A stretch of DNA of 39,171 nt from an uncultured Mediterraneibacter sp. (GTDB lineage: Bacteria > Bacillota > Clostridia > Lachnospirales > Lachnospiraceae): the NCBI RefSeq assembly GCF_934330165.1, contig NZ_CAKRGI010000023.1:1-39171 (forward strand), in the 5' to 3' direction. Positions within the stretch are counted from its first letter, which is position 1, and the number at the start of each line of letters is the position of its first letter. Shown one piece after another: positions 7,627 to 16,884 of this stretch. Made by a program: the position numbers and the translations under genes. Below the pieces are notes generated by a model. The model saw nothing but the letters and a program-made list of their open reading frames with translations, did no database searches and had not been told where the DNA came from.

Positions 7627-7699
7627 AAAGTTATCCACATTATCCACATAAGATATCAACATCATGTGAATATCTTATGTGGATAATGTGGATAACTTT
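7627..7699. repeat. 30-bp perfect inverted repeat carrying four DnaA boxes
   Basis: The left arm (7627-7656) and right arm (7670-7699) are exact reverse complements with a 13-nt loop. Each arm has two directly abutting consensus boxes: TTATCCACA at 7631-7639 and 7640-7648, and their complements TGTGGATAA at 7678-7686 and 7687-7695. U-rich tracts flank the stem on both strands, so the transcript of either convergent neighbour (hydrolase, rsmG) would fold into a strong terminator-like hairpin. It starts within 80 bp of the hydrolase stop and ends about 10 bp from the rsmG stop. Both a terminator role and DnaA binding are inferred; the repeat itself is directly visible. Confidence 0.9.
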
Positions 7700-7708
7700 C
7701 TTGTTTTT

Positions 7709-8452
7709 TTACTTTTTTATGGGTTCTTTTGATGGCAAACCTGCTTTTCTTGGATATTTTCCGGCTGTATTCTTAATTTTTTTGATTTTCACAAGCGATC
7801 TTCCCATATCTGTACCGGGTAACTGAAATTTATCTACATCTGTTATCTTTCCTCCCAGTACTTTTACTGCAAATTCAGCATCTCTTATCTCCTCAGCAGA
7901 ATCCCCACTTTTATAGGAAATAAATTCTCCTTCTACTTTTACAAACGGAAGACAATATTCACTCAATGTTGCAAGATTTGCCACTGCTCTCGATACACAC
8001 AGATCAAAACCTTCTCTGTATTCCTTTTTCTTTGCAAAATCTTCCGCTCTTCCATGAATTGTACGGATTTTTTCCAATCCCAGCGTACGAATCACTTCAT
8101 CAAGAAATTTAATTCTTTTATTTAACGAATCCAATAATACAACTTCCAGCTCCGGATACACTATCTTAAGTGGGATTCCCGGAAATCCAGCTCCTGTTCC
8201 TATATCGATCACTGACCGAACCTGATGCATATCCTTCACTCTGGCAATTGAGAGACTGTCTGTAAAATGCTTTAAGTTAACTTCTTCATACTCTGTAATT
8301 CCTGTAAGATTCATTACTTTATTCCATTCTACAAGAAGTTCATAATATTGATTGAACTGTTCTTTCTGATGTTCATTTAACTCTATTCCAAGATTTGCAA
8401 GTTCTTCCGTAAATTTTTCACTGCTTCTGCTCTCTCTCTGTTCTTTTTCCAC
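7709..8452 (-). CDS. rsmG: 16S rRNA (guanine-N7)-methyltransferase RsmG
   Basis: Methylates N7 of the 530-loop guanosine (G527 in E. coli numbering) of 16S rRNA using SAM. The SAM-binding motif VIDIGTGAGFPGIPLKI is present, followed by LLDSLNKRIKFLDEV and the SRAVANLATLSEYCLPF block typical of GidB. The N-terminal WNKVMNLTGI matches the family. Two GTG codons are candidates; I chose 8452 because AGGAGG is 6 nt upstream, whereas the GTG at 8458 abuts it. The product is about 247 residues, normal for Firmicutes. It is the last gene of the leftward run after mnmG (103-bp gap) and ends beside the DnaA-box palindrome. Confidence 0.96.
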   Translation of the reverse strand: MEKEQRESRSSEKFTEELANLGIELNEHQKEQFNQYYELLVEWNKVMNLTGITEYEEVNLKHFTDSLSIARVKDMHQVRSVIDIGTGAGFPGIPLKIVYPELEVVLLDSLNKRIKFLDEVIRTLGLEKIRTIHGRAEDFAKKKEYREGFDLCVSRAVANLATLSEYCLPFVKVEGEFISYKSGDSAEEIRDAEFAVKVLGGKITDVDKFQLPGTDMGRSLVKIKKIKNTAGKYPRKAGLPSKEPIKK

Positions 8453-8555
8453 TGTCACCCTCCTATAATAAATACGGATATTGAAAATTATTTGCGGGAT
8501 ATAATATATCGTGTATAATACATTGCATACTATGTATTATGATATAAATCTATTT

Positions 8556-10448
8556 TTATTTACTCCCAAGATATACAAGAAGGACTGAGATATCTGCAGG
8601 TGATACTCCGGAAATCCTCGATGCCTGACCAATAGAAGCCGGGCGGATCTGATTCAGTTTCTGCTTAGCCTCCAGCCTGAGACTCTGAATCGAATCATAA
8701 TCAATATTTTCCGGTATCCGCTTATTCTCAAGTTTCTTAAATTGCTCTACCTGACGCATCTGACGCTTAATATAGCCGTCATATTTTATATTGATATCAA
8801 CCTGTTCCTTCACATCGTATGGAAGCTCCGGCCGTGCATTATCCACAGGAGCCAGTTTTTCATAGGATAATTCCGGTCTGCGGATCAGCTCTGCCAATGT
8901 GGTTCCTGATGTAAGCGGAGTACTTCCGTATACCTCCAATAACTTCTGAACTGCCTCTGAAGTACCTAAATTCACATGATCAACACGCTCAATTTCCTTT
9001 GCGATCAGTTCTTCCTTTTTCAGCAGGCGTGCATATCTTTCATCATCAATCAATCCAACCTCATGCCCAATTGCCGAGAGTCTGATATCTGCATTATCCT
9101 GCCTTAAAAGCAGCCTGTATTCCGCTCTTGAGGTCATCATACGATACGGTTCGTGGCTCTCTTTTGTAACCAGATCATCAATCAGGACACCGATATATCC
9201 CTGAGAACGGTCAATCACGATTCCTTCTTTTCCCTGCAATTTTCTTGCAGCATTAATTCCTGCGATCAGTCCCTGTGCAGCTGCCTCTTCATAACCGGAA
9301 CTTCCATTAAACTGTCCACCGCTGAAGAGTCCTTCGATTGCTTTAAATTCCAGAGTACTCTTTAACTGCCGTGCATCAATGCAGTCGTATTCGATTGCAT
9401 ATGCATTTCTTACAATCTTTGCATGTTCCAGACCCGGAACACTCCGATACATCTCATACTGAACATCCTCAGGCAGTGAGCTGGACATTCCCCCCACATA
9501 CATCTCTGTTGTCTCATTTCCCTCCGGTTCAATGAACACCTGATGTCTGTTCTTATCCGGGAACTTAACGACTTTGTCTTCAATAGATGGACAGTATCTC
9601 GGACCTGTTCCCTCAATCGCCCCCGAAAAGAGAGGTGAACGGTTCAGATTACTTCTGATGATCTCATGCGTCCTTTCATTTGTATAGGTCAGCCAGCAGG
9701 AAGCCTGGTCGATCTGAACACTCTCCGGGTCTGTCGTAAATGAAAACGGCACAACCCGTTCATCCCCCTTCTGCTCTTCCATTTTTGTAAAATCAATGGA
9801 ATTTTTATCAATCCGGGCAGGTGTGCCGGTCTTAAACCGATACATCCTGATTCCAAGTGCTTTCAGACTGTCTGTCAGGTAATTTGCACTTTGCAGCCCG
9901 TTAGGTCCTGTATGCGTGCTTATTTCACCATAAATGCAGCGAGCCTTTAAATATGTGCCTGTGCATAATACAACTGCTCTACAGCGGTATATCGCCCCTG
10001 AATAGGTCTGTACACCGGTAATCTTTCCATCTTCTGTCAGAAGCTCTGTTACTTCCATCTGCCGGATATCCAGATTCTCCTGATCCTGCAGTACCTGACG
10101 CATGGTTCTGCTGTAATTTGCTTTATCGGCCTGAGCTCTGAGCGAATGAACTGCCGGTCCTTTGGAGCTGTTCAGCATCTTTGACTGGATAAAAGTACGG
10201 TCAATGACCTTTCCCATTTCCCCGCCAAGTGCATCCAGTTCTCTTACAAGATGACCTTTGGAACTTCCACCGATATTTGGATTACATGGCATCAATGCAA
10301 TACTGTCTACACTCACCGTAAACATCACTGTCTTAAAGCCAAGCCTTGCCGTTGCCAGTGCCGCCTCACAGCCTGCATGCCCTGCACCGACTACAGCCAC
10401 ATCATATTCATCTTTATTTTCCCATACAGAATTTGCTGAATATTTCAT
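8556..10448 (-). CDS. mnmG: tRNA uridine 5-carboxymethylaminomethyl modification enzyme MnmG
   Basis: FAD-dependent partner of MnmE that installs the cmnm5 group on U34 of several tRNAs. The 630-residue protein opens with the FAD-binding [20 protein letters not shown] (about residues 17-36), continues with the MPCNPNIGG block and GKGP-type [19 protein letters not shown], and has the conserved [19 protein letters not shown] segment ([19 protein letters not shown]). Length and domain order are normal. The ATG at 10448 lies inside the 3' end of mnmE (35-bp overlap), with GGGAGAAG as ribosome binding site, so translation is probably coupled and the two subunits made together. A consensus DnaA box (8839-8847) falls within the coding sequence. 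Confidence 0.97.
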   Translation of the reverse strand: MKYSANSVWENKDEYDVAVVGAGHAGCEAALATARLGFKTVMFTVSVDSIALMPCNPNIGGSSKGHLVRELDALGGEMGKVIDRTFIQSKMLNSSKGPAVHSLRAQADKANYSRTMRQVLQDQENLDIRQMEVTELLTEDGKITGVQTYSGAIYRCRAVVLCTGTYLKARCIYGEISTHTGPNGLQSANYLTDSLKALGIRMYRFKTGTPARIDKNSIDFTKMEEQKGDERVVPFSFTTDPESVQIDQASCWLTYTNERTHEIIRSNLNRSPLFSGAIEGTGPRYCPSIEDKVVKFPDKNRHQVFIEPEGNETTEMYVGGMSSSLPEDVQYEMYRSVPGLEHAKIVRNAYAIEYDCIDARQLKSTLEFKAIEGLFSGGQFNGSSGYEEAAAQGLIAGINAARKLQGKEGIVIDRSQGYIGVLIDDLVTKESHEPYRMMTSRAEYRLLLRQDNADIRLSAIGHEVGLIDDERYARLLKKEELIAKEIERVDHVNLGTSEAVQKLLEVYGSTPLTSGTTLAELIRRPELSYEKLAPVDNARPELPYDVKEQVDINIKYDGYIKRQMRQVEQFKKLENKRIPENIDYDSIQSLRLEAKQKLNQIRPASIGQASRISGVSPADISVLLVYLGSK

Positions 10449-11847
10449 TTACTAAATCTTCTCCCATTGATTCTCCCGTAATATTTCCAAGTTCTTCATA
10501 AGCATCCATCAGATCGATCGAATAAAAATCCTCCGGCATACCCTTCTCGATACTTTCTATTACTTTTTTCATACTTTCCATTGCATTCACCAATGCACTT
10601 TTCTGTCTCGCATTGGTAATATAAATTTCCTCATTAAAAGAAATATTTCCACGCAGGAACATTTCCTTTACCGTATCCTGAAATGTCTGGATTCCCTGCT
10701 CTTCTTTTGCAGAAATCTGGATCACCGGAATATTTTCTGATACTGTATACGTCTGACCTTCTGATTTTTCTGTCTGTTCTGCTTCTTTTTTCAGATCAGA
10801 AATTTTTTTGCGGATGAGGTTTTCATCAACCACCATCTTCAGGTCTGATTTATTCAAAAGTATAATTGCTTTCTTATCATAAATCAATTCCATGATTTTT
10901 TCATCATTTTCATCCAGTTTTTTTGATGCATCCACCACATAAATAATCAGATCGGCTTTCTGAGCATATTCTTTTGCTTTATCTACACCCATTTTTTCTA
11001 CTAAATCCTCTGTCTGACGGATTCCCGCAGTATCGATCACATTCAGATTCAGTCCCTGCAGTCTGATCTGTTCCTCAAGGACATCCCTGGTCGTTCCTGC
11101 AATATCCGTTACGATCGCCCGGTCATGCCCTGCAAGCAGATTTAAAAGAGAAGACTTCCCGGCATTCGGCTTACCCACAATTACAGTCTGAATGCCCTCT
11201 TTCATGATTCTTCCATCATCCGCAGAGTCAATCAGTTTCTGTAATTTTTCAATGATCTCTTCTGACACGACTTTCAATATTTCTCCATATCCATCCACAC
11301 TGATATGTTCCGGGTCATCCAGTGCAGTTTCGATAAATGCAGTATGATACAAAATCTTACTCCTCAGTTCATTAATGGCAGATTTCACACTGCCCTTCAA
11401 CTGACTAACGGAACTTTGCAGGGCATATTCATTTTCAGAATTAATCAGGTCGATCACCGCCTCTGCCTGTGACAGATCCATTTTCCCGTTCAGGAAAGCT
11501 CGTTTGGTAAATTCTCCCGGTTCTGCCGCTCTTGCACCGTATTTCAAAACCGTTTCCAGCACCCGGCTCACTACATACGTTCCACCGTGACAATTAATCT
11601 CTACTGTATCCTCTCCGGTAAATGTCCCTGGACCATGCATGACCATCATGAGGACTTCATCTATTGTCTCTTCTCCGTCTGTAATATGTCCATAATGAAT
11701 TGTATGGTCTGTCACTTCTGTAATATTTTCTTTTCCCCTGTATACTTTATCTGCTATTTCCAGAGCCTCGCTTCCGCTCAGTCTGACGATTCCAATTCCC
11801 GAATTGGTCATCCCTGTGGAAATAGCTGCGATCGTGTCCTTTTTCAT
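10414..11847 (-). CDS. mnmE: tRNA modification GTPase MnmE
   Basis: GTPase that acts with MnmG in U34 modification. Residue positions from the chosen ATG: formyl-THF-binding N-terminal domain ([20 protein letters not shown], about 5-24), G domain inserted in the helical domain with GKPNAGKS (225-232), DTAG (272-275) and NKSD (332-335), and the C-terminal FCMGK, a variant of the usual FCIGK whose Cys is conserved. The ATG at 11847 is favoured over the GTG at 11853 because AGGCAG is better spaced and family members begin M-x-x-DTIAAI. A terminator hairpin lies between jag and mnmE, so part of its expression may come from readthrough or a local promoter. Confidence 0.97.
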   Translation of the reverse strand: MKKDTIAAISTGMTNSGIGIVRLSGSEALEIADKVYRGKENITEVTDHTIHYGHITDGEETIDEVLMMVMHGPGTFTGEDTVEINCHGGTYVVSRVLETVLKYGARAAEPGEFTKRAFLNGKMDLSQAEAVIDLINSENEYALQSSVSQLKGSVKSAINELRSKILYHTAFIETALDDPEHISVDGYGEILKVVSEEIIEKLQKLIDSADDGRIMKEGIQTVIVGKPNAGKSSLLNLLAGHDRAIVTDIAGTTRDVLEEQIRLQGLNLNVIDTAGIRQTEDLVEKMGVDKAKEYAQKADLIIYVVDASKKLDENDEKIMELIYDKKAIILLNKSDLKMVVDENLIRKKISDLKKEAEQTEKSEGQTYTVSENIPVIQISAKEEQGIQTFQDTVKEMFLRGNISFNEEIYITNARQKSALVNAMESMKKVIESIEKGMPEDFYSIDLMDAYEELGNITGESMGEDLVNEIFSKFCMGK

Positions 11848-11871
11848 ATTCACACTGCCTTTCTAAAGCTG

Positions 11872-11926
11872 AAAAAAGGACGTTTCACAACCTCACGAAA
11901 GTATCCGTGAAGCGTAAACGTCCTTT
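11872..11926 (-). terminator. Rho-independent terminator after jag
   Basis: On the minus strand AAAGGACGTTT (11926-11916) pairs with AAACGTCCTTT (11885-11875), with an inner TCACG/CGTGA stem, and is followed by a run of T. It would end the rpmH-rnpA-yidD-yidC-jag transcript before mnmE. Confidence 0.8.
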
Positions 11927-11938
11927 CGCTTCAAATGA

Positions 11939-12745
11939 TTATCTCTTTAATGTTATAACAACTTTTCTGTAAGGCTCTTCTCCTTCACTGTGCGTCGTTA
12001 CATAAGGATCTGACTGAAGTGCTGAGTGAATGATCCTTCTTTCATACGGATTCATCGGCTCAAGTGCAACCGGTCTTCTGTTCCTTTTTACTTTATGTGC
12101 AATGTTCTTCGCAAGATGCTTCAGCGTCTCTTCTCTTCTTGCCCGATAATTTTCTGTATCAAGCTTTACTCTTACATAACCATCCTGATGCTTGTTCGCA
12201 ACACGGTTTGCAAGATACTGAAGAGAATCCAACGTCTGACCTCTCTTACCGATCAAGATTCCCATATGCTCACCACGCAGGTCTGCACAAAGTGCTCCAT
12301 CTTCATCAATAGAAGTTTCAATCTCAACTTCCATATTCATTGCCTTCATTGTATCTGCAAGGAAAGTCTTTACTGCTTCAACTGTCTGCGGCTGAACCTC
12401 TGCAAGTTCTCTTGCTTTCTTCTGCTCTTCTGCAGGCTTCTCTTCCTTCTTTTCAACCACAGGAGCTTCTTCTTTTACTTTTTCTTTTACCGGCTCTGCA
12501 GGTTCTTTTTCTTCCCTGACTTCTTCAACCGGTGCAACCGGTTCTTCCTCAACAACTTCCAGTTCTGGTTCAGGCTTTCTTCTTGCCTCGATCACTGCCT
12601 GCTTCATACCAATTCCAAGGAATCCGGAACTTCCCTTTTCAATTACTTCATATTCCAGTCTGTCGCTTGTTACGCCTAACTGAATCATTGCCTCTGTAAT
12701 AGCGTCATCTACTGTCTTAGCTGATACTCTGATACTACCATTCAT
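11939..12745 (-). CDS. jag: RNA-binding protein Jag (KhpB/EloR)
   Basis: Cytoplasmic RNA-binding protein; KhpB/EloR homologues form a complex with KhpA and affect cell elongation and sporulation. The order is typical: Jag-N domain (residues about 3-52, ending SGFLGIGMKQAVIEA), a low-complexity Glu/Lys/Pro/Val linker (about 55-120), a KH domain with GILIGKRGQTLDSLQYLANR, and a C-terminal R3H domain with RREETLKHLAKNIAHKVK and ERRIIHSALQ. I chose the ATG at 12745 because AAGGAAGG lies 7 nt upstream and the Jag-N homology starts there. It is 68 bp after yidC, its standard neighbour, and is followed by a terminator. Confidence 0.95.
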   Translation of the reverse strand: MNGSIRVSAKTVDDAITEAMIQLGVTSDRLEYEVIEKGSSGFLGIGMKQAVIEARRKPEPELEVVEEEPVAPVEEVREEKEPAEPVKEKVKEEAPVVEKKEEKPAEEQKKARELAEVQPQTVEAVKTFLADTMKAMNMEVEIETSIDEDGALCADLRGEHMGILIGKRGQTLDSLQYLANRVANKHQDGYVRVKLDTENYRARREETLKHLAKNIAHKVKRNRRPVALEPMNPYERRIIHSALQSDPYVTTHSEGEEPYRKVVITLKR

Positions 12746-12813
12746 CTCGATTCCTTCCTTTCTCATACTCAGATACTTTTACCGATCTGATCAGGACAGA
12801 CAACTCTTTATCT

Positions 12814-14145
12814 TTATTTTCTCTTTTTCTTTTTAGAATCCTTTTCCGCACTTTCCGTCTTCGGTTCTGCGGTCTCAAGTCCCTGATTATATCTGCTTAC
12901 AAGATTTGCCTTTGAAGTAAGACTGCCCGGCTTTGCCTTCTGAGCCTTTGCCTGAGCCTCCTGAATCTTTGAATCTCTTTCAGATTCACTGATCCCGGAC
13001 TGTCCTTTCGTCACTTTACCGGCATTTCTTGTGCTTGTTGTAGCCATCTTATTGATCTCTTTTGCCGGAGCACCATGCTTCTCTCTCTTTTTCTGAGCTT
13101 TCTTCTGATTCTCTGCGATCATTTCATCCAGAGACTTTGTGCTAAGGTACTTATTAATCGCAAGCTGCTGTATGCATCTTACAAGTGCACTTGCTGCCCA
13201 GTAAAGACCAAGACCTGCCGGAAGTGTGAATCCCATTACGACTGAGATCAGCGGCATCGTGTATGTCATGGCATTCATGGAACCTGCCATCGGACTATCC
13301 TTATCTGCTGAAGCTGCATTTGGCTGAAGCTTCACACTGATAAACTGAGTCAGACCTGCAAGAACAGGAATCAGTACTGCAAGGATCACTCCGACGATAG
13401 AACCGTTATGAAGTGCTGTTGTCAACTGAGTGAGTGGCTGCTCACCGATATTGATTCCAAGGAAACTGTTCAAGTGAGTTACCTGGTTCATCGTCTGATG
13501 AGCAAGATCCGAAATACTCGGGATCTTATCTAACAGCTTATCCCATGTGGAATCCTGAAATTTATAAAGTACATTTACGATTGTATCTGCCTGAGAATAA
13601 TCATTTGTTTTTGCACTCATGAGAACCGGGCTTGCTTCTCCGATCTTCTCCATGATCTTCTGGAATCCATCTGTATTCATGATGGCTTCTGTTACAGGCA
13701 TATAGACATTCTTCACACCCTTAACGTAGGTCGGAATGTCTCTGATTACAGGATACAAAGCAAAAAGGATCGGCATCTGGATCAACATCGGAAGACATCC
13801 ACCGCTCATGGAAGTTCCATACTTCTCATAAACCATATTGATCTCTTCCTGCTGCTTCATCATTGAAGCCTGATCTTTCTTTCCTTCGTATTTCTTCTGG
13901 ATCTTTCTGATCTCAGGCTGCATTACAGCCGACATCTTTGAAAATTTCTGTTGTTTAATTGTAAGTGGGATCATCAGAGTATAAACGATGATCGTGAAAA
14001 TGATAATACATACACCGATGTTCTCAATACCGATTGCACTCAGAATATTAAAGATCCCATTCATTACCTGACCCAGCAGCCAGGCAATCTGCTTGATAAT
14101 AGGCCAGTCTCCGTAGCCTGAAGCTAAAAGTCCATAAACTTCCAT
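12814..14145 (-). CDS. yidC: Membrane protein insertase YidC (OxaA)
   Basis: Inserts and folds inner-membrane proteins with or without SecYEG. The 443 residues show the YidC/Oxa1 core: first core helix IGVCIIIFTIIVYTLMIPL, the cytoplasmic helical hairpin (MQPEIRKIQKKYEGKKDQAS), YGTSMSGGCLPMLIQMPILF, and later helices ending GFTLPAGLGLYWAASALVR. A long basic tail (after about residue 345, ending KKKKRK) is usual for Gram-positive YidC and may contact ribosomes. There is no lipoprotein-type signal peptide, unlike Bacillus SpoIIIJ. In the groove region the conserved Arg of the first core helix appears as Lys (IKQQKFSKM). It follows yidD by 12 bp. Confidence 0.95.
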   Translation of the reverse strand: MEVYGLLASGYGDWPIIKQIAWLLGQVMNGIFNILSAIGIENIGVCIIIFTIIVYTLMIPLTIKQQKFSKMSAVMQPEIRKIQKKYEGKKDQASMMKQQEEINMVYEKYGTSMSGGCLPMLIQMPILFALYPVIRDIPTYVKGVKNVYMPVTEAIMNTDGFQKIMEKIGEASPVLMSAKTNDYSQADTIVNVLYKFQDSTWDKLLDKIPSISDLAHQTMNQVTHLNSFLGINIGEQPLTQLTTALHNGSIVGVILAVLIPVLAGLTQFISVKLQPNAASADKDSPMAGSMNAMTYTMPLISVVMGFTLPAGLGLYWAASALVRCIQQLAINKYLSTKSLDEMIAENQKKAQKKREKHGAPAKEINKMATTSTRNAGKVTKGQSGISESERDSKIQEAQAKAQKAKPGSLTSKANLVSRYNQGLETAEPKTESAEKDSKKKKRK

Positions 14146-14157
14146 TACTTATCCTCC

Positions 14158-14370
14158 TTAAGGTACCGGATCATATCCGCCTTTTGAAAAAGGATTGCAG
14201 CGCAGGACTCTCCATATTGCCAACACACCGCCCTTTAAAGCACCGTATTTTTCGATTGCTTCAACTGCGTACTGCGAACAAGTTGGATAATATTTACACG
14301 TATTGTATCTTTTCATTTTAGATAAATACTTTCTGTAAAAGCGAATCATCCATAAAAGGATGCGTTTCAT
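14158..14370 (-). CDS. yidD: Membrane protein insertion efficiency factor YidD
   Basis: A 70-residue protein with the full YidD signature: [12 protein letters not shown], then the [20 protein letters not shown] block, [20 protein letters not shown] and a DPVP ending. YidD sits at the inner face of the membrane by an amphipathic helix and assists YidC. The open frame extends upstream to 14427 over rnpA, but the ATG at 14370 gives family length and has GGGAAG about 8 nt upstream. It lies between rnpA (28 bp) and yidC (12 bp), the usual order. Confidence 0.95.
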   Translation of the reverse strand: MKRILLWMIRFYRKYLSKMKRYNTCKYYPTCSQYAVEAIEKYGALKGGVLAIWRVLRCNPFSKGGYDPVP

Positions 14371-14398
14371 ATGCGCCACTTCCCTTTCAATGATCGTT

Positions 14399-14734
14399 TC
14401 AGATATAGATGTGATGAAGCTTTCCAAGATGGATCAGTGCATTCTCAATCTCATGGTAAGACTTTTCCTTCGCACTCGTTCTCGCAATTACTACAATGTC
14501 ATATCCACACTGGAAATGGTCTTCCGATAACCGGTAGCTTTCTCTGATCAGCCGCGTAAGATGATGCCTGACCACACTGTTCCCTACCTTTTTACTGACT
14601 GATATACCGACTCGGTTCTTATTTTGTTCATTGGGGATAATATACATTACAAGACATTTATTTGCATAGGAATTTCCATTTTTATAGACATACTGAAAAT
14701 CCCTGGTTTTCTTTAAAGATTCGGAAAATTTCAT
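14399..14734 (-). CDS. rnpA: Ribonuclease P protein component
   Basis: Protein subunit of RNase P, which removes 5' leaders from pre-tRNAs together with the rnpB RNA. The 111 residues begin [20 protein letters not shown] and contain the RNR-type signature in [20 protein letters not shown] followed by TRLIRESYR, the RNA-binding basic helix. I took the ATG at 14734 rather than the GTG at 14749, which lies 15 bp upstream inside the ribosome binding region (AGAGGG). It lies 71 bp after rpmH; the short hairpin in that gap could set the ratio of L34 to RnpA transcripts. Confidence 0.96.
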   Translation of the reverse strand: MKFSESLKKTRDFQYVYKNGNSYANKCLVMYIIPNEQNKNRVGISVSKKVGNSVVRHHLTRLIRESYRLSEDHFQCGYDIVVIARTSAKEKSYHEIENALIHLGKLHHIYI

Positions 14735-14787
14735 CAATACCCTCTTCACTGCTTTTCATGCATTTAAGCTTTTTTAAATAGAAGAAA

Positions 14788-14807
14788 AGGCCACATATAT
14801 GCGGCCT
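14788..14807 (-). terminator. Weak terminator or attenuator between rpmH and rnpA
   Basis: On the minus strand AGGCCGCATATATGTGGCCT folds with AGGCC/GGCCT plus the self-complementary CATATATG, and is followed by TTTCTTCT. It overlaps the rpmH stop codon. Partial termination here would make rpmH mRNA more abundant than rnpA mRNA. Confidence 0.55.
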
Positions 14808-14940
14808 ATGCTGATAACTGCTTTCTTCCTTTTGCTCTTCTAGCTGCCAGAACTTTTCTTCCGCCTGCTGTACTCATTCTTGCTCTGAATCCGTGAACTT
14901 TAGATCTTGATCTCTTTTTTGGCTGAAATGTCATTTTCAT
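14806..14940 (-). CDS. rpmH: 50S ribosomal protein L34
   Basis: A 44-residue, very basic ribosomal protein: [20 protein letters not shown], then [20 protein letters not shown] and QLSA. This is an unmistakable L34; the usual start is MKxTFQPxxRxRxKxHGFRxRM. The ribosome binding site GGGAGGTG lies 7 nt upstream of the ATG. It is the first gene of the leftward operon, transcribed from a near-consensus promoter about 90 bp upstream, and its start faces oriC and dnaA, the standard Firmicutes arrangement. Confidence 0.97.
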   Translation of the reverse strand: MKMTFQPKKRSRSKVHGFRARMSTAGGRKVLAARRAKGRKQLSA

Positions 14941-15037
14941 TTTCTTACACCTCCCTTTACCTGATATACCTTATATAATAAAGTATTCACAATATTAACT
15001 CTTCTACTGTCTCCAATTCGAGAAGACATCGTTCTAG

Positions 15038-15066
15038 ATTATAATTGGAAAATGCCCTAAAGTCAA
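15038..15066 (-). promoter_or_regulatory. Sigma-A promoter of rpmH operon
   Basis: On the minus strand TTGACT (15066-15061) and TATAAT (15043-15038) are separated by exactly 17 bp. This is near consensus and suits a ribosomal protein gene. The expected start point is near 15031. Confidence 0.85.
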
Positions 15067-15116
15067 GCATTCTGTTACAATTTTCACCTGTAAACTTTTA
15101 TATTTTTTTGATTTTT

Positions 15117-15411
15117 AATTTTCCCACATAAACGTGGATAAAATTAAAAATCCCGAAAAGCCTTATTTTATCGGCATTACAATAGTTTCTCCACACATTT
15201 ATCCCACCCTTATCCATGAGTTATCCACAAAGTTATCAACATATGTGGATAACTTGTGGAAAAGCTGTGTATAACAACTAAATATTGTGTAGAAAACTAT
15301 AAAATAATATCGAAAAACCTTGTATTTCCTCGATTCTTGCGATGTGGAAACTGTTTATAAAGTTATACACATTGATTTTTCATTGCTTATGAAGCTTTTT
15401 TGATGTAAAAT
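15117..15411. other. oriC part 1: DnaA-box cluster upstream of dnaA
   Basis: The 529-bp gap between rpmH and dnaA holds the first half of the origin. Exact or near DnaA boxes: TTATCCACG complement (15133-15141), TTATCCACA (15221-15229), TTATCAACA (15233-15241), TGTGGATAA (15244-15252), TGTGTATAA (15266-15274) and TTATACACA (15363-15371), with degenerate copies near 15199 and 15211. The tight group at 15221-15274 has both orientations. The surrounding sequence is very AT-rich. The dnaA promoter (15383-15411) lies just after the last box, so DnaA autorepression is likely. Apart from the rpmH promoter I see no gene in this gap. Confidence 0.9.
15383..15411 (+). promoter_or_regulatory. Sigma-A promoter of dnaA
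   Basis: TTGCTT (15383-15388) and TAAAAT (15406-15411) with 17-bp spacing. The expected start is near 15418, about 50 nt before the dnaA ATG. A DnaA box lies just upstream at 15363-15371. Confidence 0.65.
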
Positions 15412-15469
15412 GTAGTGGAGAGAGTCTACCCAAATTTCTCTCTATTATATTGATTAGGAGTTACTTTCG

Positions 15470-16840
15470 ATGAACATTGTAGAAAAAAATTGGAATCAGA
15501 TATTAAATAAGATGAAGCAGGAATACTGTTCATCAAATATTGCCTATAATACCTGGGTTGCACCTTTGACTGTTTATGAAGTCAAAGATAATACTGTATA
15601 CATTCTTGTTAAATTAAAGGCAAGTCTTGAGCATATTGAAGAAAAATATCTGCTTCCTTTTAAAGTCTGCATCGCTGAGATTACCGGTGTAGAATATGAA
15701 GTTGCCTTTGTTACGGAAAATACCGCTGTAATTCAGGAAAAAAAGGACATTGCAGTTAAAAATACCCGTGTTAATGCAATTTATGAAAAAGCAAATCTGA
15801 ATCCGAAATATACATTTGATACCTTTGTTGTCGGAAGCAACAACCGTTTTGCACATGCTGCTTCTGTTGCGGTTGCTGAATCTCCGGGCGAAAGCTACAA
15901 TCCTCTTTTCTTATATGGAGGTGTAGGACTTGGAAAAACTCATCTGATGCACTCGGTTGCCCATTATATTTTAAAGCACGATCCGTCTAAAAAGGTACTT
16001 TATGTAACCAGTGAGACCTTTACAAATGAACTGATCGAAGCTCTGAAAGTCGGTAAAAACGGAAATGAAATGGCTATGACCAGCTTTCGCGAAAAATACC
16101 GGAACAATGATGTCCTTCTCATCGACGATATCCAGTTTATTATCGGTAAGGAAAGTACCCAGGAAGAGTTTTTCCATACCTTTAATAATCTGCACCTTGC
16201 CGGAAAGCAGATTATCATCTCCAGTGATAAACCTCCAAAAGATATGGAAACACTGGAGGCCAGACTTCGTACTCGTTTTGAATGGGGGATGATCGCAGAT
16301 ATTTCCTCACCTGATTATGAGACAAGAATGGCGATCCTGCGTAAAAAAGAAGAACTGGACGGACTGGAAAAATACCATATTCCAGATGAAGTTATGCAGT
16401 ATATCGCCAATAATATCAAGTCCAATATCCGTGAGCTGGAGGGATCTCTGAATAAACTGATCGCACTTTCTAACCTTGAAAATAAACCGATCGATATTCC
16501 TCTTGCTGCAGAAGCATTGAAAGATATGATTTCACCGGATGATAACCGTGCAGTTTCACCGGAATTGATCATTGAAGTCGTTTCCGAACACTTTAATGTA
16601 CCTGTTGCTGAACTAAAAGGTAAAAAAAGAAACGCTGAAATCGTACTTCCACGCCAGATTGTCATGTATCTTTGCAGAAATATGACTGATACACCATTAA
16701 AATCCATTGGTGCATTACTTGGCGGTAAGGATCATGCATCCATCAGCCATGGAGTTAAAAAGATCGAACAGGATATACAGACAGATGAAGCTTTAAATAA
16801 TACTATTAATATTATAAGGAAAAAGATCAATCCTATTTAA
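15470..16840 (+). CDS. dnaA: Chromosomal replication initiator protein DnaA
   Basis: ATP-dependent initiator that binds the flanking boxes and opens oriC. The 456 residues show domain I (about 1-90), a short linker, the AAA+ domain with Walker A GGVGLGKT (150-157), Walker B LLIDD (216-220) and an arginine-finger region LEARLRTRFEWG, and the domain IV DNA-binding signature GGKDHASISHGVKK (418-431). Length is normal for Clostridia. TTAGGAG precedes the ATG. A consensus-spaced promoter and several DnaA boxes lie upstream, so autoregulation is expected. It is followed by the second half of the origin and dnaN. Confidence 0.98.
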   Translation: MNIVEKNWNQILNKMKQEYCSSNIAYNTWVAPLTVYEVKDNTVYILVKLKASLEHIEEKYLLPFKVCIAEITGVEYEVAFVTENTAVIQEKKDIAVKNTRVNAIYEKANLNPKYTFDTFVVGSNNRFAHAASVAVAESPGESYNPLFLYGGVGLGKTHLMHSVAHYILKHDPSKKVLYVTSETFTNELIEALKVGKNGNEMAMTSFREKYRNNDVLLIDDIQFIIGKESTQEEFFHTFNNLHLAGKQIIISSDKPPKDMETLEARLRTRFEWGMIADISSPDYETRMAILRKKEELDGLEKYHIPDEVMQYIANNIKSNIRELEGSLNKLIALSNLENKPIDIPLAAEALKDMISPDDNRAVSPELIIEVVSEHFNVPVAELKGKKRNAEIVLPRQIVMYLCRNMTDTPLKSIGALLGGKDHASISHGVKKIEQDIQTDEALNNTINIIRKKINPI

Positions 16841-16884
16841 TAGAAATTGTATCTGCCTTTTATTCCCTTAACAGTAAACTATTA

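Noticed and set aside
7605..7826. 73-codon plus-strand open frame across the DnaA-box palindrome
   Set aside because: Its sequence is the palindrome plus the reverse complement of the end of rsmG; no protein features.
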